Shown here one piece after another: positions 23,876-31,860 of a DNA stretch of 35,232 nt (the first letter of the stretch is position 1; each line of letters opens with the position of its first letter). The stretch comes from Actinomadura geliboluensis (GTDB lineage: Bacteria; Actinomycetota; Actinomycetes; Streptosporangiales; Streptosporangiaceae). A program made the translations under genes and the position numbers. The stretch is from positions 1-35,232 of the forward strand of contig NZ_VCKZ01000033.1 of NCBI RefSeq assembly GCF_005889745.1, in the 5' to 3' direction. The notes beneath the pieces are model-generated. The model saw nothing but the letters and a program-made list of their open reading frames with translations, was not told the origin of the DNA and did not search any database.

Positions 23876-23905
23876 TTGACCCGCCAGTGTGAGAGTTGCA
23901 ATTCT
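23876..23905 (+). promoter_or_regulatory. Candidate promoter of the WWSWG gene
   Basis: TTGACC (23876-23881), 18 bases, AATTCT (23900-23905) preceded by TGC as an extended -10. Confidence 0.4.
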
Positions 23906-23906
23906 C
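23891..23906. promoter_or_regulatory. Near-palindromic operator candidate
   Basis: GAGAGTTGCAATTCTC reads the same on both strands at 14 of 16 positions and covers the -10 of the WWSWG gene promoter. A binding site for the divergent XRE regulator is a natural guess; nothing in the sequence proves it. Confidence 0.4.
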
Positions 23907-23987
23907 GCCGCGAGTGACCGGACGGATCCAGAGAGTCGATCATCCGCCCCGGTCCGGTCGACGTCCGGTGCTCGCCATGGAGGGGGT

Positions 23988-24293
23988 GTGAAGGTGGTCA
24001 GCGACAGACGCGTCGGCTACCTCGAGGAGCTGGAGCAGGAACTCGACACGCAGGGCCTGGTCGCCCGCGTCGTCCGCACCCGCTCGGGGCCGGCCTTCCT
24101 GCGGGTGGTGAACCCCGAGGCCGCGAGCCTCGCCGAGGACGTGACCTGCGCGCCGGCCCCCGAGACCAAGGACCACTACTTCTGGTGGTCGTGGGGCGAG
24201 CGCATGCACCGGGTGGACGACGTCGGCGGCGCCGCGATGAAGCTGGCGCACGTCCTGCAGCCGCTCTCCCGGGAGGTCGGCTCCCGCCCCTGA
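23988..24293 (+). CDS. Small WWSWG-motif protein of unknown function
   Basis: 101 residues, family unnamed. After a basic start (VKVVSDRRVGYLEELEQEL), the middle reads FLRVVNPEAASLAEDVTCA and the C-terminal half DHYFWWSWGERMHRVDDVGGAAMKLAHVLQ, rich in aromatic residues with an amphipathic last helix. No signal peptide. I believe similar small proteins accompany regulators in other actinobacteria, but I cannot verify this here. GTG 23988 lies four bases after GGAGG (23979-23983); GTG 23994 is an equally possible start. Divergent from the XRE/TPR regulator; a 12-bp hairpin ends the gene. Confidence 0.65.
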   Translation: MKVVSDRRVGYLEELEQELDTQGLVARVVRTRSGPAFLRVVNPEAASLAEDVTCAPAPETKDHYFWWSWGERMHRVDDVGGAAMKLAHVLQPLSREVGSRP

Positions 24294-24300
24294 GACCGGG

Positions 24301-24355
24301 CGTGTCCCGCGGTCCGCGGCCGGAACGGCGCGGCAGCCGCCGGCCGCGGGACACG
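24301..24355 (+). terminator. Hairpin after the WWSWG gene
   Basis: CGTGTCCCGCGG (24301-24312) and CCGCGGGACACG (24344-24355) form a 12-bp perfect stem with a 31-base GC-rich loop, starting 7 bases after the stop codon. Confidence 0.6.
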
Positions 24356-24447
24356 TTCGCCCGGACAGCCCTCCCCGGCCGCGCCTCCCGGGCTCCGTCC
24401 GGGCGGCGCCTCGTCCGGCGGCGTACGAACCGGTCGGAAACGTCCCC

Positions 24448-24453
24448 TACGAT
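24448..24453 (+). promoter_or_regulatory. Candidate -10 of mscS
   Basis: TACGAT fits TANNNT, 70 bases before the mscS start. GGAAAC lies seven bases upstream, and no TTGACA-like -35 is seen. The leader also carries the tight inverted repeat GGTGCC-GA-GGCACC around 24484-24497. Confidence 0.3.
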
Positions 24454-24523
24454 CGGCTCGTGCCCGCCGCGGGTCCACAGCGAGGTGCCGAGGCACCACA
24501 ATTGGCCGGGGAGGGTCTGCACC

Positions 24524-25615
24524 ATGTCATTCGCCGCGTCGTCTCTTGCCGCCTCGCCGCTCGCCGGGCCGCTCGCCGGGCCGCTCGCCGGAGCGCTCGG
24601 GGTGCCGGCCGCGCCCACCGCGGCGCCCGGCGGCGAGCCGCTGCTCCCCTGGGCCGACAAGGGGTCCCCGGAGACGGCCTGCGGCGACCCGGACCCGACG
24701 ACGGCGTGCCGGCTCGTCTGGAACATCTCGCACAACACCGACTTCACCAAGTTCTTCGCGACGTGGCTGGACAAGCCGCTCACCACGCTGCTGCTGATCA
24801 TCATCACCTTCGTGGTCGCGCTGATCGTGAAGAACATCGCGCACCGCATGATCACCAAGGTGACGCTGCGGATGGCCGAGGGGACGATGTCGGAGCGGGC
24901 CCGCGAACGGGCCCGGACGGTCTTCGAGGGCAGCCCCGCCCTGCTGAACAAGCGGCGCGCCCAGCGCGCGCAGACGCTCGGCTCGGTGCTGCGCTCGATC
25001 GCGTCCGTCCTGATCATGGGGACGGCGCTGTTCAGCATCCTCGGCTCGCTCGGCCTCAACCTGGCGCCCATCCTGGCCAGCGCCAGCGTCATCGGCGTCG
25101 CGGTCGGGTTCGGCGCGCAGAACATCGTCAAGGACCTGCTCGCCGGGCTGTTCATGCTGCTGGAGGACCAGTACGGCGTCGGCGACTTCATCGACGTGGG
25201 CAGCGCGAAGGGGACGGTCGAGGCCGTCACGCTGCGGGTCACCCGGATGCGGGACGTCAACGGCGTCGTCTGGTACGTCCCGAACGGCGAGATCAAGAAG
25301 GTCGGGAACGAGTCGCAGAACTGGGGGCGGGCCGTCCTCGACATCCCGGTCGACATCCACGAGGACACCGAGAAGGTCAAGGAGATCCTGCAGGCCACCG
25401 CCGACGAGATGGCCGCCGACACCGCCTGGAAGGACCTCGTCCTGGAGCAGCCGTCGGTGTGGGGCGTGCAGGCCCTCGCGGGCGACGCGATCGTGATCCG
25501 CGTGGTGCTGAAGACCGCGCCGGGCAAGCAGGGCGACATCGCCCGCGAGCTGCGCGAACGCGTCAAGCGCTCGTTCGATGAGGCGGGCGTCACGGTGGCC
25601 ACGCCGGCGCCGTAG
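24524..25615 (+). CDS. Small-conductance mechanosensitive channel (MscS family)
   Basis: 363 residues. A long N-terminus with three in-frame copies of a 12-base repeat (PLAG units, residues 12-25) is followed by a membrane helix near 86-103, a helix near 150-170, and the pore helix LASASVIGVAVGFGAQNIVKDLLAGLFMLLED, the MscS signature. The beta domain follows (YGVGDFIDVGSAKGTVEAVTLRVTRMRDVNGVVWYVPNGEI), then the C-terminal alpha/beta domain. It releases ions on hypo-osmotic shock. ATG 24524 follows GGGGAGGG by eight bases. The trHbO globin gene starts 49 bases after its stop and may be co-transcribed. Confidence 0.92.
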   Translation: MSFAASSLAASPLAGPLAGPLAGALGVPAAPTAAPGGEPLLPWADKGSPETACGDPDPTTACRLVWNISHNTDFTKFFATWLDKPLTTLLLIIITFVVALIVKNIAHRMITKVTLRMAEGTMSERARERARTVFEGSPALLNKRRAQRAQTLGSVLRSIASVLIMGTALFSILGSLGLNLAPILASASVIGVAVGFGAQNIVKDLLAGLFMLLEDQYGVGDFIDVGSAKGTVEAVTLRVTRMRDVNGVVWYVPNGEIKKVGNESQNWGRAVLDIPVDIHEDTEKVKEILQATADEMAADTAWKDLVLEQPSVWGVQALAGDAIVIRVVLKTAPGKQGDIARELRERVKRSFDEAGVTVATPAP

Positions 25616-25664
25616 GCGATCAAGGTGAGGATCGGGACGCATCTCACATATGGTGGGGAGCGCT

Positions 25665-26048
25665 ATGGCTGAACAGGTGACTTTCTACGAGGCGGTCGGC
25701 GGTGAGGCGACCTTCCATCGGCTGGTGCACCGCTTCTACCAGGGCGTCGCCGAGGACCCCGAACTCCGGCCCATGTACCCGGAGGAGGATCTCGGCCCCG
25801 CCGAGGAGCGGCTGCGGCTGTTCCTGATCCAGTACTGGGGCGGTCCGAACACCTACAGCCAGCGGCGCGGGCATCCGCGGCTGCGGATGCGGCACGTGCC
25901 GTTCGTCATCGACGAGGCCCAGCGCGACCGGTGGCTGAAGCACATGCGGGACGCGGTGGAGGAGCTGGAGCTGCCCGAGCCGCTGGAGAAGCAGCTCTGG
26001 GACTACTTCACGATGGCGGCGCGGAGCCTGGTGAACACGCCCACGTGA
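25665..26048 (+). CDS. glbO: Truncated hemoglobin, trHbO group II
   Basis: 127-residue 2-on-2 globin, nearly the length of mycobacterial GlbO. Features: FYEAVGGEATFHRLVHRFYQGVAED (A-B helices with B10 Tyr), LIQYWGGPNTYSQRRGHPRLRMRHVPF with CD1 Tyr and the proximal His in RHVPF, and the G8 Trp in LWDYF. Group II globins bind oxygen and are implicated in oxygen or redox chemistry. Start ATG 25665 is set by GGGGAG six bases upstream; an upstream in-frame ATG at 25650 lacks a ribosome site. Confidence 0.95.
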   Translation: MAEQVTFYEAVGGEATFHRLVHRFYQGVAEDPELRPMYPEEDLGPAEERLRLFLIQYWGGPNTYSQRRGHPRLRMRHVPFVIDEAQRDRWLKHMRDAVEELELPEPLEKQLWDYFTMAARSLVNTPT

Positions 26049-26079
26049 CCGGCCGGGCGCGGCCGTGCGGCGGCCGGGC

Positions 26080-26108
26080 GTGACCGCTGCGGGGTAATCG
26101 GGTAGATC
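26080..26108 (+). promoter_or_regulatory. Candidate promoter of the GH13 gene
   Basis: GTGACC (26080-26085), 17 bases, TAGATC (26103-26108), then seven bases to the ATG with no ribosome site, again a leaderless layout. GGGTA occurs twice across the -10 region. Confidence 0.35.
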
Positions 26109-26115
26109 GCGGTGT

Positions 26116-27696
26116 ATGACGCGAATCCCGTGGTGGCGCGACGCCGTCGTGTACGAGATCTACGTCCGCAGTTTCGCCGACGCCGACGGGAACGGTGAAG
26201 GCGACCTCCAGGGGATCCGGTCCCGGCTCGGCCATCTGCGCGACCTCGGCGTGGACGCCCTGTGGCTCACCCCCTTCTACCGCTCGCCGCTGGCCGACGG
26301 CGGCTACGACGTGGCCGACTACCGCGACGTGGACCCCCGGTTCGGCACGCTGGACGACTTCGACGCGCTGGTCGCGGACGTGCACGCGCACGGGCTGCGG
26401 CTGATCGTCGACATCGTCCCGAACCACTCGTCCGACCGGCACCCCTGGTTCCAGGAGGCGCTCGCGGCGCCGCCGGGGTCGCCCGAGCGCGCGCGCTACA
26501 TCTTCCGTCCCGGGCGGCCGGGCGAGCGCCCCGGCGAGGAGCAGCCGCCCAACGACTGGCCGTCCGCGTTCGGCGGCCCGGCCTGGACGCGGGTGGACGA
26601 CGGAGCCGGCGGCGAGTGGTACCTGCACCTGTACGCGCGCGAGCAGCCGGACTTCAACTGGCGCAACCCGGAGGTCCGGCACGAGTTCGAGGACGTCCTG
26701 CGCTTCTGGCTCGACCGGGGCGTGGACGGCTTCCGCATCGACGTCGCCGCCGGCCTGTTCAAGGACGAGTCCTTCGGCGACCTCGCCGGGCGGGACCGCC
26801 GCGTCGCGAACGGCCCGATCTACAGCCGTCCCGAGGTGCACGAGGTGTACCGCAAGTGGCGGCGGATCCTGGACGAGTACGGCGGCGACCGCATGGCCAT
26901 AGGCGAGGTGTGGACGGACGGCCCCGAAGACCTCGCGCTCTATCTGCGTCCGGACGAACTGCACCAGGTGTTCCAGTTCGACCTGCAGCTGGCTCCGTGG
27001 TCGGCGACGGCCTTCCGTGACGTGATCGACGCTGCGTTGAAGGCCGTCGCGCCTACCGGGGCCGCTCCCACGTGGGTGCTGTCCAGTCACGACTCGATCC
27101 GCCACTTGACGCGGTATGAGCGGCCAGGGGGCATCCCCGGCATCGAGCGTGCGCGAGCCAAGGCCGCGCTACTGCTGCTCTTGTCGCTCCCAGGGTCGGC
27201 CTACCTGTACCAAGGCGAGGAACTGGGGCTGCCCGAGGTGACGGACCTCCCCGACGAGGCCCGGCAGGACCCGATCTTCGAGCGGACGGGCGGGGAACTC
27301 GCCGGGCGGGACGGCTGCCGGGTCCCGCTGCCCTGGTCGGGCCGGGCCGAGCCGTTCGGGTTCTCCCCCGCCGGCGTCCGGCCGTGGCTGCCGATGCCGC
27401 CGGAGTGGGCGTCGATGACGGTGGAGGCGCAGGTTTCGGACCCGTCCTCCATGCTGCGGTGGTACCGGGAGGCGCTGGCGCTGCGGCGCCGCCTGGCGAA
27501 CGACCTGCCCGAGGACCTGGACTGGCTCGACTCCCCCGGCGGCGCGCTCTTCTTCCGGCGCGGCCCGCTGACGTGCGCGCTCAACTGCGGCGAGAATCCG
27601 GTGCGCCTTCCGGCGGGCACCCCGCTCCTGACGAGCACCCCGCTCTACGGCGACCTGCTCCCCGGCAACACCGCCGCCTGGCTCCGGACGCCCTGA
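26116..27696 (+). CDS. GH13 alpha-glucosidase (oligo-1,6/alpha-1,4-glucosidase type)
   Basis: 526-residue cytosolic glycoside hydrolase. N-terminal WWRDAVVYEIYVRSFADADGNGEGDLQGI is typical of the alpha-glucosidase/trehalose-synthase branch. Catalytic residues: nucleophile Asp209 in GFRIDVA, acid/base Glu264 in IGEVW, and Asp326 in SSHDS (usually NHD). QPDFNWRNPEV is a family marker that separates it from secreted alpha-amylases. Length is far below that of trehalose synthase fusions. Substrates would be short maltose-type oligosaccharides, linking it loosely to malQ. Bases about 26,990-27,210 use more A/T at third positions than the rest, a mild local anomaly. Confidence 0.92.
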   Translation: MTRIPWWRDAVVYEIYVRSFADADGNGEGDLQGIRSRLGHLRDLGVDALWLTPFYRSPLADGGYDVADYRDVDPRFGTLDDFDALVADVHAHGLRLIVDIVPNHSSDRHPWFQEALAAPPGSPERARYIFRPGRPGERPGEEQPPNDWPSAFGGPAWTRVDDGAGGEWYLHLYAREQPDFNWRNPEVRHEFEDVLRFWLDRGVDGFRIDVAAGLFKDESFGDLAGRDRRVANGPIYSRPEVHEVYRKWRRILDEYGGDRMAIGEVWTDGPEDLALYLRPDELHQVFQFDLQLAPWSATAFRDVIDAALKAVAPTGAAPTWVLSSHDSIRHLTRYERPGGIPGIERARAKAALLLLLSLPGSAYLYQGEELGLPEVTDLPDEARQDPIFERTGGELAGRDGCRVPLPWSGRAEPFGFSPAGVRPWLPMPPEWASMTVEAQVSDPSSMLRWYREALALRRRLANDLPEDLDWLDSPGGALFFRRGPLTCALNCGENPVRLPAGTPLLTSTPLYGDLLPGNTAAWLRTP

Positions 27697-27716
27697 GAAG
27701 CCGCCAGAACGAAGGA

Positions 27717-27767
27717 CGCGGTGCGCCGGGCCGTGCCAGGGATCAGAGCACGGACCGGCGCACCGCG
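27717..27767. terminator. Bidirectional terminator between GH13 and S37 peptidase genes
   Basis: A 13-bp perfect outer stem (27717-27729 with 27755-27767), one mismatch, then a 6-bp inner stem CCGTGC/GCACGG (27731-27736, 27748-27753), loop 11. Placed between convergent stop codons. Confidence 0.75.
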
Positions 27768-27792
27768 GGCCTTCACCGGCGGGAAGGGCCGG

Positions 27793-29226
27793 TTACGTGG
27801 GCGGACGCTGGATCTGGAGCGGGTCGTCGGCGGGCGGCACCGCCTGGAAGGTCCGGGCCTGCGACTCGACGCCGGCCCAGCGCTTGACGTCCGCGACCGC
27901 CGCGGCCTGCTCGTCGGCGGGCAGCTTGGCGATGAGGCGCGCGCTGTGGTTCATGCCGGGCGCGACGTAGACGGCCGAGTCGCGGCTGCCCCGTCCCAGG
28001 GTGAACGGCTCGGCGCCCCACGGGTCGTTGGCGCCGTACAGGAACAGCATGTGGTTGGAGTTGTTCCGCACCCAGCGGTCGATGTCGCGCATCGCGCTGC
28101 CCCGGTCGAACCGCATCGGGATGTCACGCGGGACGTAGGTGCGCGGCTGGTAGCTGTCCTCGTAGCGCAGCAGCGGCCGCAGGTGCTTGAACTTGGGCGA
28201 CGGCCAGCCGAGCTGAGTGCCCGCCTGGTAGTAGTACGGAATGTACGGGGCGAGCCCTTGGTCGCTGTAGAACGACAGCCCGGAGATGGTGTCGAGCGTC
28301 TTGTAGATCTCGTCGTCAACGGCGTCCACCGGCGGCAGCGACGGGCAGTCGGACAGCAGGCTGTACTGGTAGAACGCCCACTCGTAGTCCATGACCGAGT
28401 TCTCGAAGGCGCGGTCCATCGAGCGCAGGATGGTGAAGGTCAGGCCCTGCTCGTCGGCGGCGGCCTTGAAGCGCTGGAGCATGGCGGGGCGGCGCTTGAG
28501 GAACTCGCGCGCGAGCGCCTTGACGTGGGCGCGGCACTGGGGGTCGTCCCCGACGGTCCGGAAGAACTCGTCGTAGGCGCGGTCGTCGTTGTTGTTGACG
28601 TCGTTGGGCGCCACGTAGACGACGCTGCCGTCGACGTCACCTGGGTAGAAGCGCTTGTGGTAGACGGCCGTCATGCCGCCCTTGCTGGCGCCGGTCGAGA
28701 TCCACTTGCCCTTGTAGATGGTCTTGAGGGCCTTGATGAGCCGGTGCTCGTCGGTGGCGGCCTGCCAGATGTTGTCCTTGGACCAGTCGGTCGGCTCGGG
28801 ACGGGACGGGGTGAAGTAGCGGTACTCGACCGAGATCTGGTTGCCGTCCACCAGGGCCGTGGGCTCGGACGTGAACATCACTTCGGGGGTGTCGTAGCCG
28901 CTGGTGTAGAGCACCATGGGCTTGTCGGCCGACTTGTGCTGCAGCATGATGCGCTGCTCGAACCACTGCCCCCAGGGCTTGCGGTGGTCGACGGGCTGGC
29001 GGTATTCGAGCCAGAACCAGCGGACCCCGGGAATCGTCGAGTCCTTCTCCGTCACCCGCATTCCGTGAATGGCCTTGAGCTGGGCCAGAATGTCGCCGGC
29101 CTGGGCCGCACCCGCCTGCGTGGTACCCGCCTGCGCGGTGATCGCCGCCTGCGCCGCCGTGGCTCCCGCGCCGGTCATTCCGGCGGCGAGCAGCAGTGCC
29201 ATCGCTCCTCGTGAGACGCGCCGCAT
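27793..29226 (-). CDS. Secreted tripeptidyl aminopeptidase, S37 family (PS-10 type)
   Basis: 477-residue precursor. A signal peptide is clear: MRRVSRGAMALLLAAGMTGAG with likely cleavage after AQAA near 28, then ITAQAGTTQAGAAQAG repeats. The S37 body follows: VRWFWLEYRQPVDH, MLQHKSADKPMVLYTSGY, and candidate triad Ser181 in STGASKGGMTA, Asp401 in GANDPWG, His427 in GMNHSA. This family of secreted aminopeptidases trims tripeptides. ATG 29226 is preferred over 29253 because AAAGGGG sits five bases upstream and the signal peptide starts there. Converges on the GH13 gene. Confidence 0.9.
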   Translation of the reverse strand: MRRVSRGAMALLLAAGMTGAGATAAQAAITAQAGTTQAGAAQAGDILAQLKAIHGMRVTEKDSTIPGVRWFWLEYRQPVDHRKPWGQWFEQRIMLQHKSADKPMVLYTSGYDTPEVMFTSEPTALVDGNQISVEYRYFTPSRPEPTDWSKDNIWQAATDEHRLIKALKTIYKGKWISTGASKGGMTAVYHKRFYPGDVDGSVVYVAPNDVNNNDDRAYDEFFRTVGDDPQCRAHVKALAREFLKRRPAMLQRFKAAADEQGLTFTILRSMDRAFENSVMDYEWAFYQYSLLSDCPSLPPVDAVDDEIYKTLDTISGLSFYSDQGLAPYIPYYYQAGTQLGWPSPKFKHLRPLLRYEDSYQPRTYVPRDIPMRFDRGSAMRDIDRWVRNNSNHMLFLYGANDPWGAEPFTLGRGSRDSAVYVAPGMNHSARLIAKLPADEQAAAVADVKRWAGVESQARTFQAVPPADDPLQIQRPPT

Positions 29227-29372
29227 TATGCCCCTTTCACGTGGGTTCTCCACATTCGCGTCGCGACACTAGAGGGAGAAGAGGCCCTAAAACGGATTGC
29301 TGTGGTGCTTGTTACCTATCCGTGACGGCTCGGTTGTCACCGGGCGCGCCAGGACAGATCACCCTGCGGGCG

Positions 29373-29453
29373 GGTCACGCGAAGGGGCCGCAGAGGGTCA
29401 CGTGAAGGGGGCGCGGAGAGGCCGCAGGGGTCACGTGGAGAGGGCGCAGAGGG
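29373..29453. repeat. 23-bp degenerate repeat ending at the GNAT stop codon
   Basis: Units beginning GGTCACGTG/CG start at 29373, 29396 and 29429, with the last ending at the GNAT stop (TCA 29454-29456, minus strand). Units one and three are 23 bases, near GGTCACGTGAAGAGGGCGCA; unit two has about 10 extra bases. Confidence 0.65.
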
Positions 29454-30047
29454 TCACGCGGGCGGGGTCAGGGACACCCCGTCGTCCCACGGGGCCAGGC
29501 ACTCGAAGAGGTGCTCGTCGTGCCAGCGCCCGTCCAGGTGGATGTGGCGGCGGGCCGTCCCGACGGGCGTGAAGCCGTTGTTGCGCAGGACGCGCTGGGA
29601 CGCGTGGTTGTCGACCCTCGTGAAGGCTTCGACGCGGTGCAGGCGCAGCGCGCCGAACGCCACGTCCAGGGCCTGCCTCAGCGCCTCTGTGGCGACACCA
29701 TGGCCGGCGTGCGCGCGCGCCACCCAGTAGCCGACGAAGCAGCACTGGAGTGGGCCGCGCAGGATGTTGTTGAGCGTGATCCGTCCGGCGATCTCACCGT
29801 CGACCAGGATCAGGCCGGGCCACATCTCCCCCAGCGCGTACGCCTCGATGAGGTCGTGCAGGTTGTCGCGCTGGGCGTCGACCGTGAAGTACGCGTCGTC
29901 GCGCTCCGGCTCCCACGGGCGCAGGTACTCTCGGTTCTCCCGGTACAGCGCGGCGAGCGCCTCCGCGTCCGCCATCTGGACGACGCGGAGCCGAACGCCC
30001 GGCTGGCGGCGATCCAGGGCGGGCTGGGGCCCGGCCAGCGCGGTCAT
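29454..30047 (-). CDS. GNAT acetyltransferase, RimJ/RimL type
   Basis: 197 residues. Follows the RimJ/RimL layout: GVRLRVVQMADAEALAALYRENREYLRPW, GEIAGRITLNNI, CFVGYWVARAHAGHGVATEALRQAL (acetyl-CoA loop), HRVEAFTRVDNHASQRVLRNNGF, and a C-terminal WHDEHLFECL. Members acetylate N-termini of ribosomal or other proteins, or small amines; the substrate here is unknown. Its ATG overlaps the thioesterase stop (ATGA), so it is the last gene of that coupled pair. Its stop lies at the edge of a 23-bp repeat. Confidence 0.92.
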   Translation of the reverse strand: MTALAGPQPALDRRQPGVRLRVVQMADAEALAALYRENREYLRPWEPERDDAYFTVDAQRDNLHDLIEAYALGEMWPGLILVDGEIAGRITLNNILRGPLQCCFVGYWVARAHAGHGVATEALRQALDVAFGALRLHRVEAFTRVDNHASQRVLRNNGFTPVGTARRHIHLDGRWHDEHLFECLAPWDDGVSLTPPA

Positions 30048-30475
30048 GCGCTCGGCACCACGTAGCGCCCGATGAACTCGCGCTCCTCCGGCGTGAAGCG
30101 GCGCAGCCGGTTCGCCTCCACGTCGAACGCGACGAGCGTCGAGGTCGCCTCCGCGTACACGTTCTCGTCGTCGCGCACCTCGTAGGCGAGCTTGAACGAG
30201 GCGGCGCGGGCCTCGGTCACCCAGGTCTCCACCCGGATCGGGTAGACGGTCGGCAGCAGCGGCAGCCGGTAGTCGATCTCGTGCCGCGAGATCACCATCC
30301 CGCGGACGGGCTGCTCGCCCTTGCGCACCGGGTCGCCGTGGAACATCTCCAGCCGGGCGTCCTCCAGGTAGCCGAGGAACTTGACGTTGTTCACATGGCC
30401 CTGGGAGTCGATGTCGCCGAACCGGATGTTGAACTCGTAGACGTGCCGGTACTCGGCCGTAGGCGTCCGCTGCAT
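30044..30475 (-). CDS. Hotdog-fold acyl-CoA thioesterase
   Basis: 143 residues. EFNIRFGDIDSQGHVNNVKFLGYLEDAR is the 4-hydroxybenzoyl-CoA thioesterase/YbgC active-site strand and helix, with Asp in GDID the likely catalytic residue. RVETWVTEARAASFKLAYEV and the C-terminal strand are typical. Acyl substrate unknown. ATG 30475 follows GGCGAGG; the open frame extends upstream without conservation. It lies 56 bases after glucarate dehydratase and is coupled to the GNAT gene behind it, so it may be the third gene of the operon. Confidence 0.88.
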   Translation of the reverse strand: MQRTPTAEYRHVYEFNIRFGDIDSQGHVNNVKFLGYLEDARLEMFHGDPVRKGEQPVRGMVISRHEIDYRLPLLPTVYPIRVETWVTEARAASFKLAYEVRDDENVYAEATSTLVAFDVEANRLRRFTPEEREFIGRYVVPSA

Positions 30476-30531
30476 GTCCTCGCCTGGGGATCGGGGAACC
30501 GGGGGTCGGCCCGATGTTACCCGCAGCCGAT

Positions 30532-31860
30532 TCAGTCCCTCACGAGGCAGGGTCGCTTGCGGTCGAACGTCCAGCCCGGGATCAGGTACCGCATCGCCGC
30601 CTCGTCGTCCCGGTCGCCGAGCCCGTGGCGGACGTAGCGCCGGTGCGCCTCCTCCAGCCGCTCCTCGTCGATCTCGACGCCGAGACCCGGCGCGTCGGGC
30701 AGGTCGACGCGGCCGTCCACGATGCGGAGCGGGTCCGCGGTGAGGCGCTGGCCGTCCTGCCAGATCCAGTGCGTGTCGATCGCGGTGATCTCGCCGGGCG
30801 CCGCGGCGGCGACGTGGGTGAACATCGCCAGCGACACGTCGAAGTGGTTGTTGGAGTGCGAGCCCCAGGTGAGGCCCCACGCCTCGCAGAGCTGCGCCAC
30901 CCGCACCGAGCCGCGCATCGTCCAGAAGTGCGGGTCGGCGAGCGGGATGTCCACCGCGTCCAGCCGGATCGCGTGGCCCAGCTCGCGCCAGTCGGTTGCG
31001 ATCATGTTGGTGGCCGTGCGCAGGCCGGTCGCGCGGCGGAACTCCGCCATCGTCTCGCGTCCGGAATAGCCCAGTTCGGCGCCGCACGGGTCCTCGGCGT
31101 AGGCGAGGACGTCCTTGAGATCGTTGCCGACCCGGACGGCCTCGGCGAGCGACCACGCGCCGTTCGGGTCGAGGTTGATGCGGGCGTCCGGGAACCGCTC
31201 GGCGAGCGCCCGCACCGCCGCCGCCTCCTCGTCGGGCCGCAGCACGCCGCCCTTGAGCTTGAAGTCGGCGAACCCGTACCGCTCCCGCGCGGCCTCCGCC
31301 TGCCGGACGATCGCCTCCGGCGTCAGCGCCTCCTCGTGCCGCACCCGGAGCCACCCGTCCGCGTCCTTCGGAGGCTCCTGATACGGAAGGTCCGTCTTGT
31401 TCCGGTCGCCGATGTAGAACAGGTAGCCGAGCATCGGGATCGAGCCGCGCTGGACGCCGTCGCCGAGCAGCGCCGCCACCGGCACGCCGAGGAACCGCCC
31501 CATCAGGTCCAGCAGCGCCGACTCGATCGCGGCCAGCGCGTGGACGGTGATCCGGGTGTCGTGCGTCAGCGGACCGCGCCCGCCCGCGTCCAGGTGCCCG
31601 AACGCGGCCCGGACGGAGTTCAGGATCTCGTCCGACCGGCCGAGGGGCCTGCCGACGATCAGCTCGCGGGCGTCCTCCAGCGTCCTGCGGATGCCCTCGC
31701 CGCCCGGCACCTCCCCGACGCCCGTGCTGCCGGACGAGTCGGTCAGCAGCAGCACGTTCCGGGTGAAGAACGGGCCGTGCGCCCCGCCCAGGTTGAGCAG
31801 CATGCTGTCGTGGCCCGCGACCGGCACGACCCGCATGCCGGTGACGACCGGCGTGCTCAT
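30532..31860 (-). CDS. gudD: Glucarate dehydratase
   Basis: 442-residue enolase-superfamily enzyme that dehydrates D-glucarate to 5-dehydro-4-deoxy-glucarate. Motifs: KLKGG catalytic lysine region, [12 protein letters not shown] and EDPCGAE metal ligands, [16 protein letters not shown] and [14 protein letters not shown] with the catalytic His. The N-terminal [25 protein letters not shown] is characteristic of GudD over other enolase members. ATG 31860 overlaps the dehydrogenase stop (ATGA). With the dehydrogenase it covers two of the three steps from glucarate to 2-oxoglutarate; the middle enzyme is not present in the window. Confidence 0.95.
   Translation of the reverse strand: MSTPVVTGMRVVPVAGHDSMLLNLGGAHGPFFTRNVLLLTDSSGSTGVGEVPGGEGIRRTLEDARELIVGRPLGRSDEILNSVRAAFGHLDAGGRGPLTHDTRITVHALAAIESALLDLMGRFLGVPVAALLGDGVQRGSIPMLGYLFYIGDRNKTDLPYQEPPKDADGWLRVRHEEALTPEAIVRQAEAARERYGFADFKLKGGVLRPDEEAAAVRALAERFPDARINLDPNGAWSLAEAVRVGNDLKDVLAYAEDPCGAELGYSGRETMAEFRRATGLRTATNMIATDWRELGHAIRLDAVDIPLADPHFWTMRGSVRVAQLCEAWGLTWGSHSNNHFDVSLAMFTHVAAAAPGEITAIDTHWIWQDGQRLTADPLRIVDGRVDLPDAPGLGVEIDEERLEEAHRRYVRHGLGDRDDEAAMRYLIPGWTFDRKRPCLVRD

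Larger units (their letters stand above)
23604..23987. other. Palindrome-rich divergent intergenic region
   Basis: 384 bases between the XRE/TPR regulator and the divergent small gene. It holds a minus-strand promoter candidate (23720-23748), overlapping palindromes TCCTCCGGAGGA (23809-23820) and GGGGCCCC (23821-23828), a hairpin TCCGGC-ACTTC-GCCGGA (about 23848-23864), a plus-strand promoter candidate (23876-23905) and a 16-bp near-palindrome over its -10 (23891-23906). No gene is seen in it. Confidence 0.6.

Noticed and set aside
26990-27210. Inserted or foreign segment in the GH13 gene
   Set aside because: Third positions are slightly richer in A/T, but the frame and catalytic motifs run through without interruption.
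27721-29214. Plus-strand frame of 497 codons opposite the S37 peptidase
   Set aside because: Shadow frame; the minus strand has a signal peptide and catalytic motifs.
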